Assembly (NCBI GenBank): GCA_936450465.1
Contig: OW388300.1
Coordinates: forward strand, 43,246,358-43,310,357
Direction: 5' to 3'
DNA from: Gibbula magus
Lineage: Eukaryota; Mollusca; Gastropoda; Trochida; Trochidae
DNA length: 64,000 bases
Made by a program: the position numbers and the translations under genes. Shown here piece after piece: positions 48,316 to 60,699 of this stretch; position 1 is the stretch's first letter, and each line of letters opens with the position of its first letter. Below the pieces are notes generated by a model. It saw only the letters and a list, made by a program, of their open reading frames with translations. It made no database searches and was not told the origin of the DNA.

Positions 48316-48732
48316 CAGTAGTTACACTTTCATCTCACCCTGCAACATTTACCCAGACTGATATGGCAACAGAATACACAGACTCTATTTAGACATGTGA
48401 AACCATGATTGGATTTATGAGAGATACTGTCTGGTAAAGCTAAACTTTTGATAGTCTTTGGGGTTCTGCTAAAGGATAAAACAACAGCAACTTGAGAAGA
48501 CTACTTTACCAGAGGATGACAATCAAATAGTGCCAACTGTCTAAATAAAAGTTAAAGGCGCTGTTTTTGCATATAATTTTTTCTCAAATTTTACATTTAT
48601 TATTAAATTTTAAACAACAATTTGTTACATAGGGGGGTAAAACATATCATTACACGACCTGATAAACCGTATCCATAGAAAATGGTTATCCGTACTGGAA
48701 GAAAATTGTGCGACGTATAAAGTGACAGTGGT

Positions 48733-48860
48733 GTGGAACTCTTCAGTGTGAGGGGTAAATTTGTAGGTGTGATGCGAATTTGAGAGTTCAGACAACAAAA
48801 TGAATGACCATTCCATAATGGTGCCATAATTACAACTCTATTCCAAGTCTTTAGGTTTTG
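48733..48860 (+). repeat. Family E repeat, copy 2
   Basis: GTGGAACTCTTCAGTGTGAG, GCGAATTTGAGAG, TGACCATTCCATAATGGTGC; same order as 30085-30210. Confidence 0.65.
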
Positions 48861-49887
48861 CTACATCAGTCAGATAACTTGAAATGGAGATGGACTCACA
48901 TGGCTTAACCAAACCATATAAATTCGTTTTAGAACTCTCTTTATTGATTGAGAAGTATTATCTAGCCATTAATAACATTTATTTACTTTTTTGTGAGATT
49001 ACCAGTACTTTATTTCAGTAAGCAGAATGTGCTACAGCCCCTTTAATTCATTCAGTGCTGATGCTCCATTTTTATACCACACCAATTTAATCTGAATGAC
49101 AAAATTATGCCGTGTTTACGAGATATACAGAGGGCTTTGAAGTTTTATGGAAAAAAGTAAAAAAGCTCAAATATACCTCATGACAGAGGCTGTCAGAATA
49201 TAGAGTGTGTTAATTAATACAACCATATGTTGCTCTTACATGAATACTCTGAATTAATTATTTTCATATATTTTTTTACAAATGCAATTAATTGCATTTA
49301 GTTGTGATAACAAATTTCAGAAGTGAGAAGCGTTCTGAGTCCAGCAATATCACTCAATGTAGATAGTCGAAATAAGACTGACATGATTGCTGTTACCAAG
49401 AATCTTTGTTATATCAAATAATAAATATTGATTATGTTGTAATAGCTGTAAAAATATAAACAGGAATATTCCCTAAAATGTCTTATTCTCAATACCATTT
49501 TCTGGTTTACCAAGGGATTTAATAATACGAAATTGGTGAGGGGTAAAGGATAGGCATGCATACTCAAAATATATATATTTGTATTGGTAGGTCAAGGGTC
49601 ATACAGGATACTAAATAACCTCACATTTATTAAAATATTTATCAAATGACTTGGTATTAAATGAACAAAAGTCATGCAGTTTGATATCATATTATCCATC
49701 ACTGTTTCAGACAAAATGGTACGTAATATCTTTATATGAAAAATATCATATTATGAACAACATATTATATGGAAGGAAGTTTATATAACTTGCCCAAATT
49801 AATAAAGCGAAATTAAGTTATGAAACTAAGATTTCTGCAAAGTCATGAACCATCATTTGTAGAAGCAACCATTGGGATGTCCAACTG
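48861..49887. other. Unassigned AT-rich DNA
   Basis: No gene or assigned repeat. Confidence 0.35.
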
Positions 49888-49974
49888 CACACTATTGTGA
49901 CATCACACTATTGTGACATCACACTTTCAGTGACATCACACTTGCAGTGACATCACACTTGCAGTGACATCACA
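49888..49974. repeat. Five tandem TGACATCACAC units
   Basis: (A/G)(T/C)(A/T)-spaced copies of GTGACATCACAC, spacing 14-19 bp, last two units identical (CTTGCAGTGACATCACA). TGACATCA is one step from the CRE/AP-1 class of bZIP sites. Confidence 0.8.
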
Positions 49975-50959
49975 AGTTTAATATTGCCATATATATACTA
50001 CACAGCAGTATCATCCATAGTGGAGAAATAAAGATGAATAATAACTTTGTGAAAATATTTGTATATGAAAAATATCATAAATGAAAAATGAATAACAACC
50101 CTATTCCCCAATTAAGCCAAATACATAAGTCCAACATAACAACATTTTCTTTGGGGACAAGCAAAATGAATCGTGCAACATAAATCGGTCCGAGATAGAA
50201 TATGTAGACATGAAGTGATTAGATTAACATGGCGGCTCACAAATAACACCATCTGTGTTATATCAAACTCACATTAACCCAAGTCTAACCAATCACTGTC
50301 TGATAAGGTGTAATATTCAATATCAATATACATCAGGGTTTTATATAACCTCATCTTTAACAGCAAGTATGTGTGTGAAATATCTAAATGACAAAAGGTC
50401 AGAGATTTGAGCTGAGAATAATACAATTTGGATTGATTTGTTCCATAAATGTAGCATATTATGTCAGTGCTTGATTACAATATTCTAACCATTTAAATTC
50501 TATCTGTCAATATATTAAATTTCAGTGTAATCGGCCTCCGTTTCCAATAGAAAAACCTGAATTTTAAACTATTTAATCTTCATATCCTATTTTACTTTTC
50601 AATCTACACATGAAATCCGACTTTTCAATTTCCATTTGCAATTATATTTTTTAATCTACTTCAAACTAGGATTTCTCAATATGGAGATCCTTCTGCAATC
50701 TTATAAAATCCCCTCAGCAGATGAAATTAATTAGTAGATGTCAATCACTCTACATAAGCCCGTCTGCTGACTGCTTACTTTCTCTCAACACCAATCTTGT
50801 GATTTGGTTGGCAAGATTCAATAAGAGGCAATGTTGGTCAGTGCAAGACACGCTTTCTGTAATACTCTGAAAACTTGTAAAGGGCAAAATGAGGGAGAAA
50901 GGAAAATGATGTATGGAAGGAGATTGGAGAGAGAGACTGGTAGATAATATACTGAAATA
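49975..50959. other. Unassigned DNA
   Basis: Nothing supported. Confidence 0.35.
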
Positions 50960-51121
50960 CAGTAGAACGCGGTTATAGCGAACTAGGATATAGTGAACAA
51001 ACGGATATTGCGAACAAATTTATAAGTCCCGTCAAAATCCCATGTCATATGCCAAACGGAATAGAGAATAGCGAATATAGCAAACTGAATTCTTGGAGTT
51101 TGTTATAACCATGTTCTACTG
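50960..51121. mobile_element. pogo/Tigger-like MITE, 162 bp
   Basis: CAGTAGAACGCGGTTATAGC at the left and GGTTATAACCATG-type reverse end (TATAACCATGTTCTACTG) at the right form 24-bp inverted repeats with about four mismatches. TA flanks both ends (50958-50959, 51122-51123). CAGTAGAAC...GGTTATA ends are typical of Tc1/mariner pogo elements. Internal GCGAA(C/T)A motifs repeat. Confidence 0.85.
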
Positions 51122-51487
51122 TATTGAAAAATGTACGATGTTGAAAACTTAATTGTAAAAGCTGAGTCTAATTTTGTAATGTGCACTGTCTTGTGGACAG
51201 ATTTCATATAATTTATAATAATTGGGACAATCATTTCCTACAACAGATAATGGTAAAGGTCAGTTTGACCACCAAACCAAATAAGGATGAATTCCATTAA
51301 CATAACACCCTCTCAGTAAATCATTGTAAAAGATAATGCTTTTAGCAGACAATCTCAGTCCCAAAATTGCATCTATCAGCAAGGATTTCCTCAACAAAAG
51401 ATGTAGTGCAAAAACGTAAAGATATTGGACGATCTTGGTAAATGGATCTGGTGACATTAGAAATGACCTTAGACGTTCAATAACGTC

Positions 51488-51667
51488 ATGAAAGATATCA
51501 AGAAGAGGGCATCGGGTTTAGATCTAGCGGTCGATGCCATGTTTGCTATTGAGAGTCAAACAGCCAAACAAGCTGTCAGTACTGAAAACATATACAGACA
51601 TCAAAGCTGTCGCCCTGGGCAGCACATAGAGCACAATAGAGGTTTGTTGTTGAAGTACATCACATGA
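51488..51667 (+). CDS. Short unrecognised ORF, 59 residues
   Basis: ATG at 51488 to TGA at 51665-51667. The N-part (MKDIKKRASGLDLAVDAMFA, then IESQTAKQAVSTENIY) looks helical and charged; the C-part is His/Arg-rich (RHQSCRPGQHIEHNRG). The segment is GC-richer than its flanks. No family recognised; weak splice-like sites at both ends. It may be a relic exon. Confidence 0.25.
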   Translation: MKDIKKRASGLDLAVDAMFAIESQTAKQAVSTENIYRHQSCRPGQHIEHNRGLLLKYIT

Positions 51668-52269
51668 AATACCATGCACTCTCATTATGTGAAATTTTAC
51701 ACCTGTGCAAATATTTCAGCATTGTTATTGATATTTATATTCAAAATAAATGTGTATGCTTCTAATTTATCTCCTCTTGCATTTCTTATTTGAGAGCATG
51801 TTTTTACTTAAAACTTTGAGATCGAGGTGGAATTATTTTTTAAATGAAATTCAGAGACAAGAGAGTTTTTTTTATATCTAAAACATGAAATCTGTCATTT
51901 GCTATTTCTTTATGATTATGGAAAAAAGTGGCGAATTTTATGCAAATTAATCCCTATAAATTCTTGATGTTTTTCTTCAGAACAACAGGACAACCTATGC
52001 TCAAACCTTTAATCAAATTTTTTGGGTAACCTATACCATTATGAACTGGTTAAATATACTAAAATGGAAGCGGTCCAAAGAATGTTGAAGAGGGCACATC
52101 AAGAGAATTAGGTTAGTGTACAATTCTTGGAATTGTGTGGGCGCAAGAGTTGTTCTAGTTGAGAGATATTTCTGGAAAGGGTTCTTAAAGACAAGCACTT
52201 GTTACAACAAAGCTTCGATCAAATCCAGAGGATCAGAGTTGTCACAGTTGTAACCCAAAGAGGAAACGG
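51668..52269. other. Unassigned DNA
   Basis: Nothing supported. Confidence 0.35.
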
Positions 52270-52458
52270 TACCGTATTTCCTCAAATATAACCTGGGTCT
52301 CGAATACAAATCGTAGGGGGTGGGTGTAAATCCAACCTAGGTCTTGAATATGAATCGTACCGTATTTCCTCAAATACAAACCGGGCCTTGAATAGAATCG
52401 GGGGTAAGGGGATGTTCAACAAAATATAACCCAGTTTTGTATTCGAGGAAATACGGTA
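52270..52458. mobile_element. Repeat with ends TACCGTATTTCCTC
   Basis: TACCGTATTTCCTCAAATA at 52270 is inverted as TTCGAGGAAATACGGTA at 52458, and a second direct TACCGTATTTCCTCAAATA starts at about 52359, so it is partly duplicated. The body has CTTGAATA and CCCGG-type phrases. The same ends occur at 16790 and 37628. Confidence 0.7.
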
Positions 52459-52929
52459 TGTCAGTTCTAGTTCTAAATGAAAAATACTAATCAGTCAATC
52501 AATACCAGTTATCAAGCATTTATAACAAATAAATATTACTCAATTAAATCTATCTCTTTACGACTTATATAACAAAGAGTTTAGTTATCAGAAAATGTTG
52601 ACCAATTACCTGCTAAAGTGCAATTTTATTTATTTTTAATGAACTTTTTATTTCAGAATCACTGTTTATAAATATAGGGTAGTAGAAGCCCCATTGAAAT
52701 AAAAGTACAAAGAATTTAAGATTTCTGATCACTAATATTACCAGTAACTCTCGATTCATTACCTGCTATTATTATGGTAAACTATATTCAGACCTTGTCT
52801 AAACCTCTAAATATCCCTCCATCAACACATTCTTATTCCTGTAACACAGCCACACAGAAATGGGTCTGCAGGTAAAAGGTTAAAATTCAAAACAATTTTG
52901 AGTATAGAAAAAACCTGCATGAATATAGA

Positions 52930-53178
52930 GGTGAGGTGAGGCGAGTTAGGCTTTTACGCTGCTTTCAAGAGAATTTCACTTATAACATGGCTGCTAGTAT
53001 TATTGCAGGGAGAAAACACCAGTGTGGCTATGCTGGAACTAGAAAATCAAGAGTGCAGGTACTGCGCTGAACTTCAGTGTAGCCCTGCACCCAAACCTTA
53101 TTTATAACAGTCCTCTACAGCAGACAATTTTGTTGTGACCTTGGAAGGGTTCCAACACTGGACCTCTTGATCCGAAGC
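52930..53178 (-). mobile_element. SINE family A, degenerate full-length copy
   Basis: Plus strand GAGGTGAGGTGAGGCGAGTT, TTTTACGCTGCTTTCAAGAG, then GTAGCCCTGCACCCAAACC and GGAAGGGTTCCAACACTGGA (B box mutated). Order as in 26773-27065. Confidence 0.72.
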
Positions 53179-54411
53179 CAATAGCATTATTAGTTTTGAA
53201 TATAAGATCTATATATTAATTATTTTATAAATATTTTTTAACTGATCTTAACATTACATGAATGAAACTCAATACAATCTGCTCTGACAATGATAACATA
53301 CTATCGATATATCAAGAAATGACACAGATACTGTTCTTCAGAAAAGACATTTCAGGCTGACGTCATATGAATAATAAATATGCCAACAACCAAACTTCAG
53401 AATCAACATCAGGTCAAAAAGTCACAAGGTGACCACATAAATAATTTATCTGAAAGAGATACAGTAGATACTTTAAAGATTATTGTTTAAAATGAGAATC
53501 TTAAATCAACTCTTTGAAATCAATTAATTTAAGTAGACAGACATTTTCCTTTATTTTATTAAGAGTAAATGTTGATTTAATGCATATTTTATGTTAAGAA
53601 AATAAAGTAATGTATCTTAATTTTACATCTAATTTTTACATATTTTACGTACACAATTATTAACATTCTACTTGTAAATACTATTCATGTTTACAAAAGT
53701 TAGAGATTTCTTTATGCAAATCATAAAAATATATCATTCATAATAAAAAATATTTTAATAGATTATTTAATTTTTAAACACATTATTGTTCTCAACATGA
53801 ATGACTTGCGCAAAAATATGAGATTTATGAAGACATGATATTAGATTTTTCCCCCAGATATTGCGATCATAAATATCATTAATATGCAAAGCTACATTTA
53901 CAGATTTCAGGAGATGCACATCATGGCAATATGGTTTCATGTTCAAAAGCCCAAGGACTAAAGCAGATCTGGTTTAAACAATTGACCAACATCAGAGAAG
54001 TGTGGTCGGCAAAATCATCAGATAAACCAGAAAAACTTTCGCACCTTACAGAAACTCTCACCTATTAAAAACTAAAAGCAATTATAGGATCCTCTAAAGA
54101 AAGATTCAATTTCTCCAAGCAAATGATTAATTTGAACAAAAAAGTTCAAATCTTGAAACTTCTAACTTTCTTCTCTTTCCAGATGAATATTTTTTAACCT
54201 AAAAGTTTTTATCCAGAAAGTCTTGGTTTTCTTAAATCTTCCTTGTTCAGAATGGTCTTAATAACCTCTGCCATATTGTATCAAGCAAATATTTTTACAA
54301 AGTATACAGAGCATTTAAAGATAAACCATAAAGGTTTTAGTGTTATTGCAAATATGATTTTGTAAGATAACAGATAAAAGCTTTTGTTGAGGAATTCATT
54401 CAGTCTTTCTT
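53179..54411. other. Unassigned very AT-rich DNA
   Basis: Nothing supported. Confidence 0.35.
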
Positions 54412-54415
54412 TTAA

Positions 54416-55876
54416 CCCTTAACATGCGGGCGACGGAATTATCCGGGCGGGCTATAAGCGATTCCGAGGTGTCTGAATACGGATCCCGGATACGAGACTT
54501 AGAATAATTCACGGCTGTCTAAGTACTTTTCTATCCCCCATACCGGGTCACGAGTTGATTGTGTCCGCGACCCGACCCATGAGAATGGCTGTATTTACGC
54601 ATCGCGACCCGACATGAGAATAAAGCTTTGTTCAGTGTGTGGTCGGAATATCAAGCAAAATTCACACCAATTTGCGTGTGCATTGTTGACCCGTAACGCA
54701 TCGATAATTAGCTTTACAAAAGGCCAATTATGTCGGGCTTAGCCCCCGAAGCATTAATTTGCTTGAGGCTATTTTCACCCACGTGTTTGTATTGCGTCGG
54801 GTTTGCCTATCTGCCTCGCATCTCGCGAGACGGGGAAAAAAATCGCTAACTCGCCTTACTCCCGCACTTCATATCATGTGAGCGAATTGTTTGTTTTCAA
54901 AAAAAAATACGGCAAAATAAAGGGGAAACAATGGACTACATTCCCATATAAAATTAGCAAATGTCAAAAAAATAATAAAGACACAGCAAGCGCCGTGGAA
55001 AAGGGCACGTTTACACCGACAATCCCTTTAACAATCGGCGATTTTCACAACTTGTTACACATTTATCACGGCTAAAATACTGAATGCATTTTCATGATTT
55101 TTATATCACAATAAACCAAAAAGAATAATCTTTTATTCTATATAAAATGCGCATAATTATTTCACAGAAATAAAGATACAATTTTACCTTTCTGAGAGGC
55201 ATGTGAAACCAAACGGCACACAAACTAATCAACATATTTTCATCAGTTATGGTTCGAGGTTAGCTTTTATTTGAAAGGTAAAACAACATAACCATATTAG
55301 GGTTGACATGTACTTATTTGTCAACTGGTTCGAGATTATGATTTCTTGGAAAAGTGCGATGAACGACCGTTCGATATGCCGCATACATGTTGTAAGTATT
55401 TACGATTTTATTGGTGGAAATACAAAACTTTACATAGCTATAGAATTATAACCAAAGGTCGCATTCTAATAATTTTTATATCATTGTGAAGCTAGACATC
55501 TTGTCTTCAATTCCGTATATAAATGGAATATTTTTCGTTTCGTATTTATGATGTTACGAGGCCCGAATTAAAGACAATCTTTCGAAAGTAATAGAATAAA
55601 AACGAAAAAACATAGAAAATTCATTCAAAGTTTCTGGTGTGAATTAGCCATTTGTGTACGGGTGTCGCTACTTGAATTTGTATTGAACGCCCGTATATAG
55701 TCCTTATTCGCCATGTAGATGCGGTATATTTTGTAAAAACAATACCGGAATCGCCGCCTGGAAATTCTGCCAGCAGAGCTAGTTAGTGCCAAAGCCCAAA
55801 CTACTGCTGCCAGCTGCGAGCCTGTAAATTCCGCCACAGGGGCTAAAAATGGTAAAATAAATATACGCAACGTAAG
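54416..55876. mobile_element. piggyBac-like non-autonomous element, 1461 bp
   Basis: TTAA lies directly outside both ends (54412-54415, 55877-55880). Ends are CCCTTAACATGCGGG and the inverse of CCCTTACGTTGCGTA. TTAA duplication with CCC-starting ends is the piggyBac signature. Both sides carry CGGAATT and GCGATTCCG motifs in opposite orientation, and CGACCCGAC-CATGAGAAT is directly repeated near 54568 and 54605. Base composition is much more GC- and CpG-rich than the flanks, an abrupt change at both borders. Short frames at 54803 (+) and 55625 (-) show no DDD transposase motif. Confidence 0.7.
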
Positions 55877-55880
55877 GGTT

Positions 55881-56619
55881 AATCTTCAAAACTGACAGAA
55901 GATAACAAAGAAAAGATATTTATAGATACAAAATAAAAGGGATATGAAAATGATTACATTGTGGGTTATAAAACAATTAAACAAATGTTAGGGAAAATTT
56001 TTATTCCTTTCAACATTTGAAGTGAATTTTTTAAACTTAGCAATTGATGAAAATGTGTATCTGGAATCTGTTATTGAAAAGAATACATTAGATATTATTT
56101 AATCTATTTATTCCTCATTGATCATTTATACAAACAACATCACAGTCAGCAAAACTAACTTTGCAACCAATCAAGATTCCAATCATGTTGAAAACAGTCA
56201 GATTAGAACAGGGGTTATGTGGGAAGGTATGAGTTGAGTAACCCTTGTTAGATGAGCATAAACAGTAAAGCTGATTATCTTAATAACTTTCGGAAAGTAA
56301 TGATCGAAATTAAAACACCTAGAACTCTAACACAGTCGCCTCTTGAACTTAATGATAAGACCATAAACAGATGACTACAATAATGTGAAGAAGGAAACCT
56401 TGCAGCAAAATATAAGCACAAAAATATTGTTAAAAAATGGTTCCTGACATTTGTTTCATTTTAAGTTGATGAAAAAAGACAAGCATATAATACATTTGTC
56501 ACAAACGTGACTATGTCCCCGACCTCAATCAAGAAATGAGCTAACAGGATGGACATAGTTTCTACAGTGTAGAGAGCTTTTCATGTTTGATTCAATTGTT
56601 ATTATATCACACTAAAAAA
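55881..56619. other. Unassigned AT-rich DNA
   Basis: Nothing supported. Confidence 0.35.
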
Positions 56620-56792
56620 TTTTTGTAAATGGTCAAAGTCTCATAGTGACCTTAAAATGAGGTCAAGGTAACCCAAATAGGTGCCTGTGTTTTCCCCAAT
56701 GAATACTTGTGTCAAATCTGAAGACTCTAGGTGCAGCAGTTCATGAGATATGCCAACAAAAAATGGGACTTATGTATGTACGGAGCTGAATA

Positions 56793-56987
56793 TTATGTTC
56801 CAGTCTCTGCGCTTCTCGGCGGCGAGAAATGAGAACTGCACGAGCGCCATGCACTTGAGGGCTTGAGAAGAGGATGTATTGTAAGGACTGAAGCTGAGTC
56901 AGTGTCCAGGATGTAGGGGAAGCAGTGGATTGTGTTCTTGACATGTAGAGGACCATGCAGTTTCCTGATTACAGAGTCCTGGAGGAT
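56793..56987 (-). pseudogene. Possible decayed coding segment
   Basis: A GC-rich island in AT-rich DNA. One minus frame is open for 64 codons (ILQDSVIRKLHGPLHVKN, FPYILDTDSASVLTIHP) to TAA at 56793-56795. In the left part, a second frame reads ALKCMALVQFSFLAAEKRRD, suggesting a frameshifted relic. A short family-C-like repeat (56620-56760) abuts it. No homology recognised. Confidence 0.22.
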
Positions 56988-57680
56988 CCATTATATACAC
57001 AGGAAGTCTTGGAGGGGGAAGCTCACCGCCCGTCTACCTGGCGTCCGGTACACCTCTGATGAGCTCTCTACTTCACTTTGTTTTACACTGGGTTGAGTGG
57101 AATACACACTTCACATGCTTCACAGTTACCTAGAAACATGCTGATGGCCAATTTTTTGGACCTCAGAATAGAATTTTTTTTGCGCAAATGAACCTCGAGG
57201 TGATATTGTCATGTGCGATTTTGTTTTATTAATGTATGAAAACATAGTGTATTTCAAACATATTGTTTGAAATGTTACTTTCATGAATATTTGTGGTTGC
57301 TGGAGTGGAATACTTTGACAGGTAATTTACTGCAGTGTCAGATCTAGGGGGAAGCGGGGATGTGGAACCAGTATAGATCAGAACAAGTAGGTTTCATTTT
57401 CCCCTTGACAAATTTGTTTTTGGGGAGGGGGGATGTGAGTGGATGGGCTATGGGGGTGGGGTGTTCTCAAGTGTAAAATATAGGATGCACCCCATCCTAA
57501 CAAAAATCAATTCTGAATGGCTGATTTGACACTAGATTAGATCTGTCCCAATATGGACAAGAGCAGTAAGCTAACAAATCATCACAGCTGACAGCATGTA
57601 TTTGTTACACAAATGAATCAGCAACTTGTCACATTGATGACCACAGTCGCTCGTTTGTTATTGACAATTTCATCTGTGTC

Positions 57681-58461
57681 CAATGTCCCACCTGTACAAC
57701 CCACATATAGATGATATTCAAGGTTTCAGTGTTTCCAATATTAAATGGTGCCAAGCAATGAGTGAGTTACTGAGCATCTATTCATTATGATAACGAATCC
57801 AGTATATACAGTTACAGTGACGAACACACCAATGTCCCACCTGTACAACCCACATATAGATGATATTCAAGGTTTCAGTGTTTCCAATATTAAATGGTGC
57901 CAAGCAATGAGTGAGTTACTGAGCATCTATTCATTATGATAACGAATCCAGTACCGTATATACAGTTACAGTGACGAACACACCAATGTCCCACCTGTAC
58001 AACCCACATATAGATGATATTCAAGGTTTCAGTGTTTCCAATATTAAATGGTGCCAAGCAATGAGTGAGTTACTGAGCATCTATTCATTATGATAACGAA
58101 TCCAGTACCGTATATACAGTTACAGTGACGAACACACCAATGTCCCACCTGTACAACCCACATATAGATGATATTCAAGGTTTCAGTGTTTCCAATATTA
58201 AATGGTGCCAAGCAATGAGTGAGTTACTGAGCATCTATTCATTATGATAACGAATCCAGTACCGTATATACAGTTACAGTGACGAACACACCAATGTCCC
58301 ACCTGTACAACCCACATATAGATGATATTCAAGGTTTCAGTGTTTCCAATATTAAATGGTGCCAAGCAATGAGTGAGTTACTGAGCATCTATTCATTATG
58401 ATAACGAATCCAGTACCGTATATACAGTTACAGTGACGAACACACCAATGTCCCACCTGTA
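57681..58461. repeat. 154-bp satellite-like array, five copies
   Basis: Units start at 57681, 57830, 57984, 58138 and 58292, with a 16-bp partial at 58446. Each starts CAATGTCCCACCTGTACAAC. Unit 1 is 149 bp because it lacks the 5 bp CCGTA present in the others near their ends; otherwise copies look identical. Confidence 0.96.
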
Positions 58462-58596
58462 TACTACTCACAATTAAACAATACTACGAGTTTTAATGTA
58501 GTATCACTTATCCTTTATCAAGTGAAAGGAAGGCAACTAATGGCACATACAGGATTCAGTCAAGCAAAATTTGGTGTTGTTCTGCCTGAATTGAGT

Positions 58597-58720
58597 CAAT
58601 CAGTCAGTTACTGAGCACCTGTTTATTACAATAAGATATCCAATTTATAGTTACAGTGATGAGGACAGCTGCTCATCTAGACAAATATGTCACCTGTCCA
58701 ATGTCACACCTGTACAACTG
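58597..58720. repeat. Diverged outlying copy of the 154-bp unit
   Basis: CAGTTACTGAGCACCTGTTTA, then AGTTACAGTGATGA and CCAATGTCACACCTGTACAA, correspond in order to the end of one unit and the start of the next. Confidence 0.6.
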
Positions 58721-58884
58721 GGATCACCTGAACACACACCTGGCTTAATTCACATCATCTACTGATAGATGGAGAATTAGACATACGGTATAAAAAAATA
58801 CAACAATTCGATAAAGACCAACACACATTTGTTAACAATAAAAACAACAAGCAGAGTCGGCTACAACTCCGCCTAGTGGAAAAA

Positions 58885-59185
58885 CACTTTTGAGTCGAGA
58901 TGCCATGGAAACATGGAAATTTGTTTAAATCATTTTAAAAAATACCCCAAAAGGGACATCTACACATAATAATTGTTTCACACAACAAGTTTTATTGAAC
59001 TATGCCTTTTGCTTTTTAGTTGTGCTCTGGAAACAGAAATTCAAGTTGCGTTGCCATGGAAACAGGGAGGGGAGGAGGAGGGGGGGGGGGGGGGGGGGGG
59101 GGTGTGAAGAAGTTGAAAATACCAAAAGGCTCATCTACACATGAACAAAAGTGTATTACAAGTTGTGTTTCTATTGAAATGGCTA
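58885..59185. repeat. Duplicated segment with GCCATGGAAACA
   Basis: TGCCATGGAAACATGG, AATACCCCAAAAGGGACATC and ACAAGTTTTATTGAA (58905-59000) recur as TGCCATGGAAACAGGG, AATACCAAAAGGCTCATC and ACAAGTTGTG...ATTGAA (59050-59180). The second copy holds the poly-G run. Confidence 0.6.
59080..59102. repeat. Poly-G run, 23 bp
   Basis: 23 consecutive G after GGAGGAGGA; could form a quadruplex on this strand. Confidence 0.95.
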
Positions 59186-59575
59186 CAACCTACCTTTAAT
59201 TAGTCCATGATTTGCAAATTGGTTGATTGGTGTAATGTGTATAATGTTTTGTGGGCTAATAAATGGTTTAAAACTGTTCAAGATATCAAAGACCATTGCA
59301 ATGAGATAACTAATGGAAACAGTTATTTCTTGTCAGAATAATTTTATAATCTGCATCCCAGAATCCTTCCTGTTAGTGGAATATTAATATAATCTTTTTT
59401 AATTGAAATTTTAATTGTTGTCCTTACCTAAAAATGTCCTGCTATCATTTCATTTACCCAAAACTAAACATTTTACCTAAACACATCTGTATGATATAAC
59501 AAAGCATGTGTAGGTAGATATCTAATTAACAGAACCAGGAAATCGCATCATCTGTACATCCATCCTCACACTCAC

Positions 59576-59640
59576 ATGGAAGTGTTAGAGTAGTTGCTGC
59601 TGTTTCCATTACTGGAATTGCCATTGTTGATGGATTCTAT
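59576..59640 (-). CDS. Candidate internal exon, Asn/Ser-rich
   Basis: Very good splice signals: a GCTTCTGCCTGCAG acceptor and a GTGAGTG donor. Of the three frames only the first is open: IESI, then NNGNSSNGNSSNYSNTS, ending in phase 2. The encoded linker is hydrophilic and has several N-x-S/T sequons, so it could be an extracellular glycosylated loop if the protein is secreted or membrane-bound. The next compatible acceptor I noticed on this strand is 24997. Protein unknown. Confidence 0.42.
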
Positions 59641-60186
59641 CTGCAGGCAGAAGCAGTAACAAGTCCTGCATTATTGTACCACTGTCACGTGTTAACTGTG
59701 TAACTAACGTCATTTCATCAAGGCGTAAAGCAAACAAAACTTCCTATGGTTACATCATCTCTCAACTCTCTCTGCTTCTTTCACAGAACAAACTCGGTAA
59801 ATTCTGTTATTTATTTTTATAATTACAACAAAGATCTGTCAATGGCAAACTCTTCCAAATTTAATTGTACGAGAAACGTACCCATTTTCAGGACTTACAG
59901 ACATAATAAACCCCTCTGGCTTTACCAGTGCGGGTCAAAAATGATAGTTACCCTTTAATCCATTATTGTTATTATTTATATAAATTACACTGTACTGTAA
60001 CGCCCAATACAAGATATTCTGTTATAAATCCAAAATACATTGAACCATTTTTCAGAAAAGTTAATTTAAACAGTCAATTTTTGTAAAGCTGTTACATATT
60101 GACAAAGTCCTGGTTCAAGCATACATAGACTTCAAATCCAATGCTGGCAATTCCATTGAAAACCACTCATTCAGAAATGAATCCGA

Positions 60187-60272
60187 TCATTCGACATATT
60201 CTGTGACGTGAAACTCCACGATCCAGTAGTCGGTGTTGCTGCTGTCACACAGGTTTAGTGTGAATCGGTGTC
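60187..60272 (-). CDS. Candidate terminal exon, unrecognised
   Basis: An acceptor (TTCATCTCTCCAG) opens two bases plus 27 codons and TGA at 60187-60189. The peptide HRFTLNLCDSSNTDYWIVEF, then HVTEYVE, has a beta-strand-like alternation. Third positions are GC-rich against AT-rich flanks. A phase-1 upstream exon would be needed at higher coordinates. I cannot assign a family. Confidence 0.33.
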
Positions 60273-60699
60273 CTGGAGAGATGAACTTCTCTTGTCGTTA
60301 GACTACTCGAAGTTGAGACATGACATGAATTCAAAACAGCTTGTGTTCAATTCGGTTCAATCTCAGTCAGCCGAGTTAAAAGTAGCTCGTTTCCTGGAGC
60401 TATGAACTGCCAATATTACTACACTGCTACTTTGAGGAGAGTTAAACATAAGATCTTGTCAACGATATAAATCTTTTTTTCTAATGAAATTCTTCAAAGG
60501 CTTTCAGTTGGCTATATATTTTCAGCTGAATCAAAAAGGAACAAGACGTAGCCTTGAAATGTCATGACAAACCAATAAAACAGTTATAACCATCCATAAG
60601 ATTTCATTTGTGTTATTTTCTGGATTTTTAAATTTAGAAACTTTTTATGATGTACTGAAGCAGGATTTTACATTAAAATCTACTTGTCATTCATGTCAA

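Noticed and set aside
57681..58461. CRISPR-like array
   Set aside because: Units are contiguous 154-bp repeats without distinct spacers, in a eukaryotic context.
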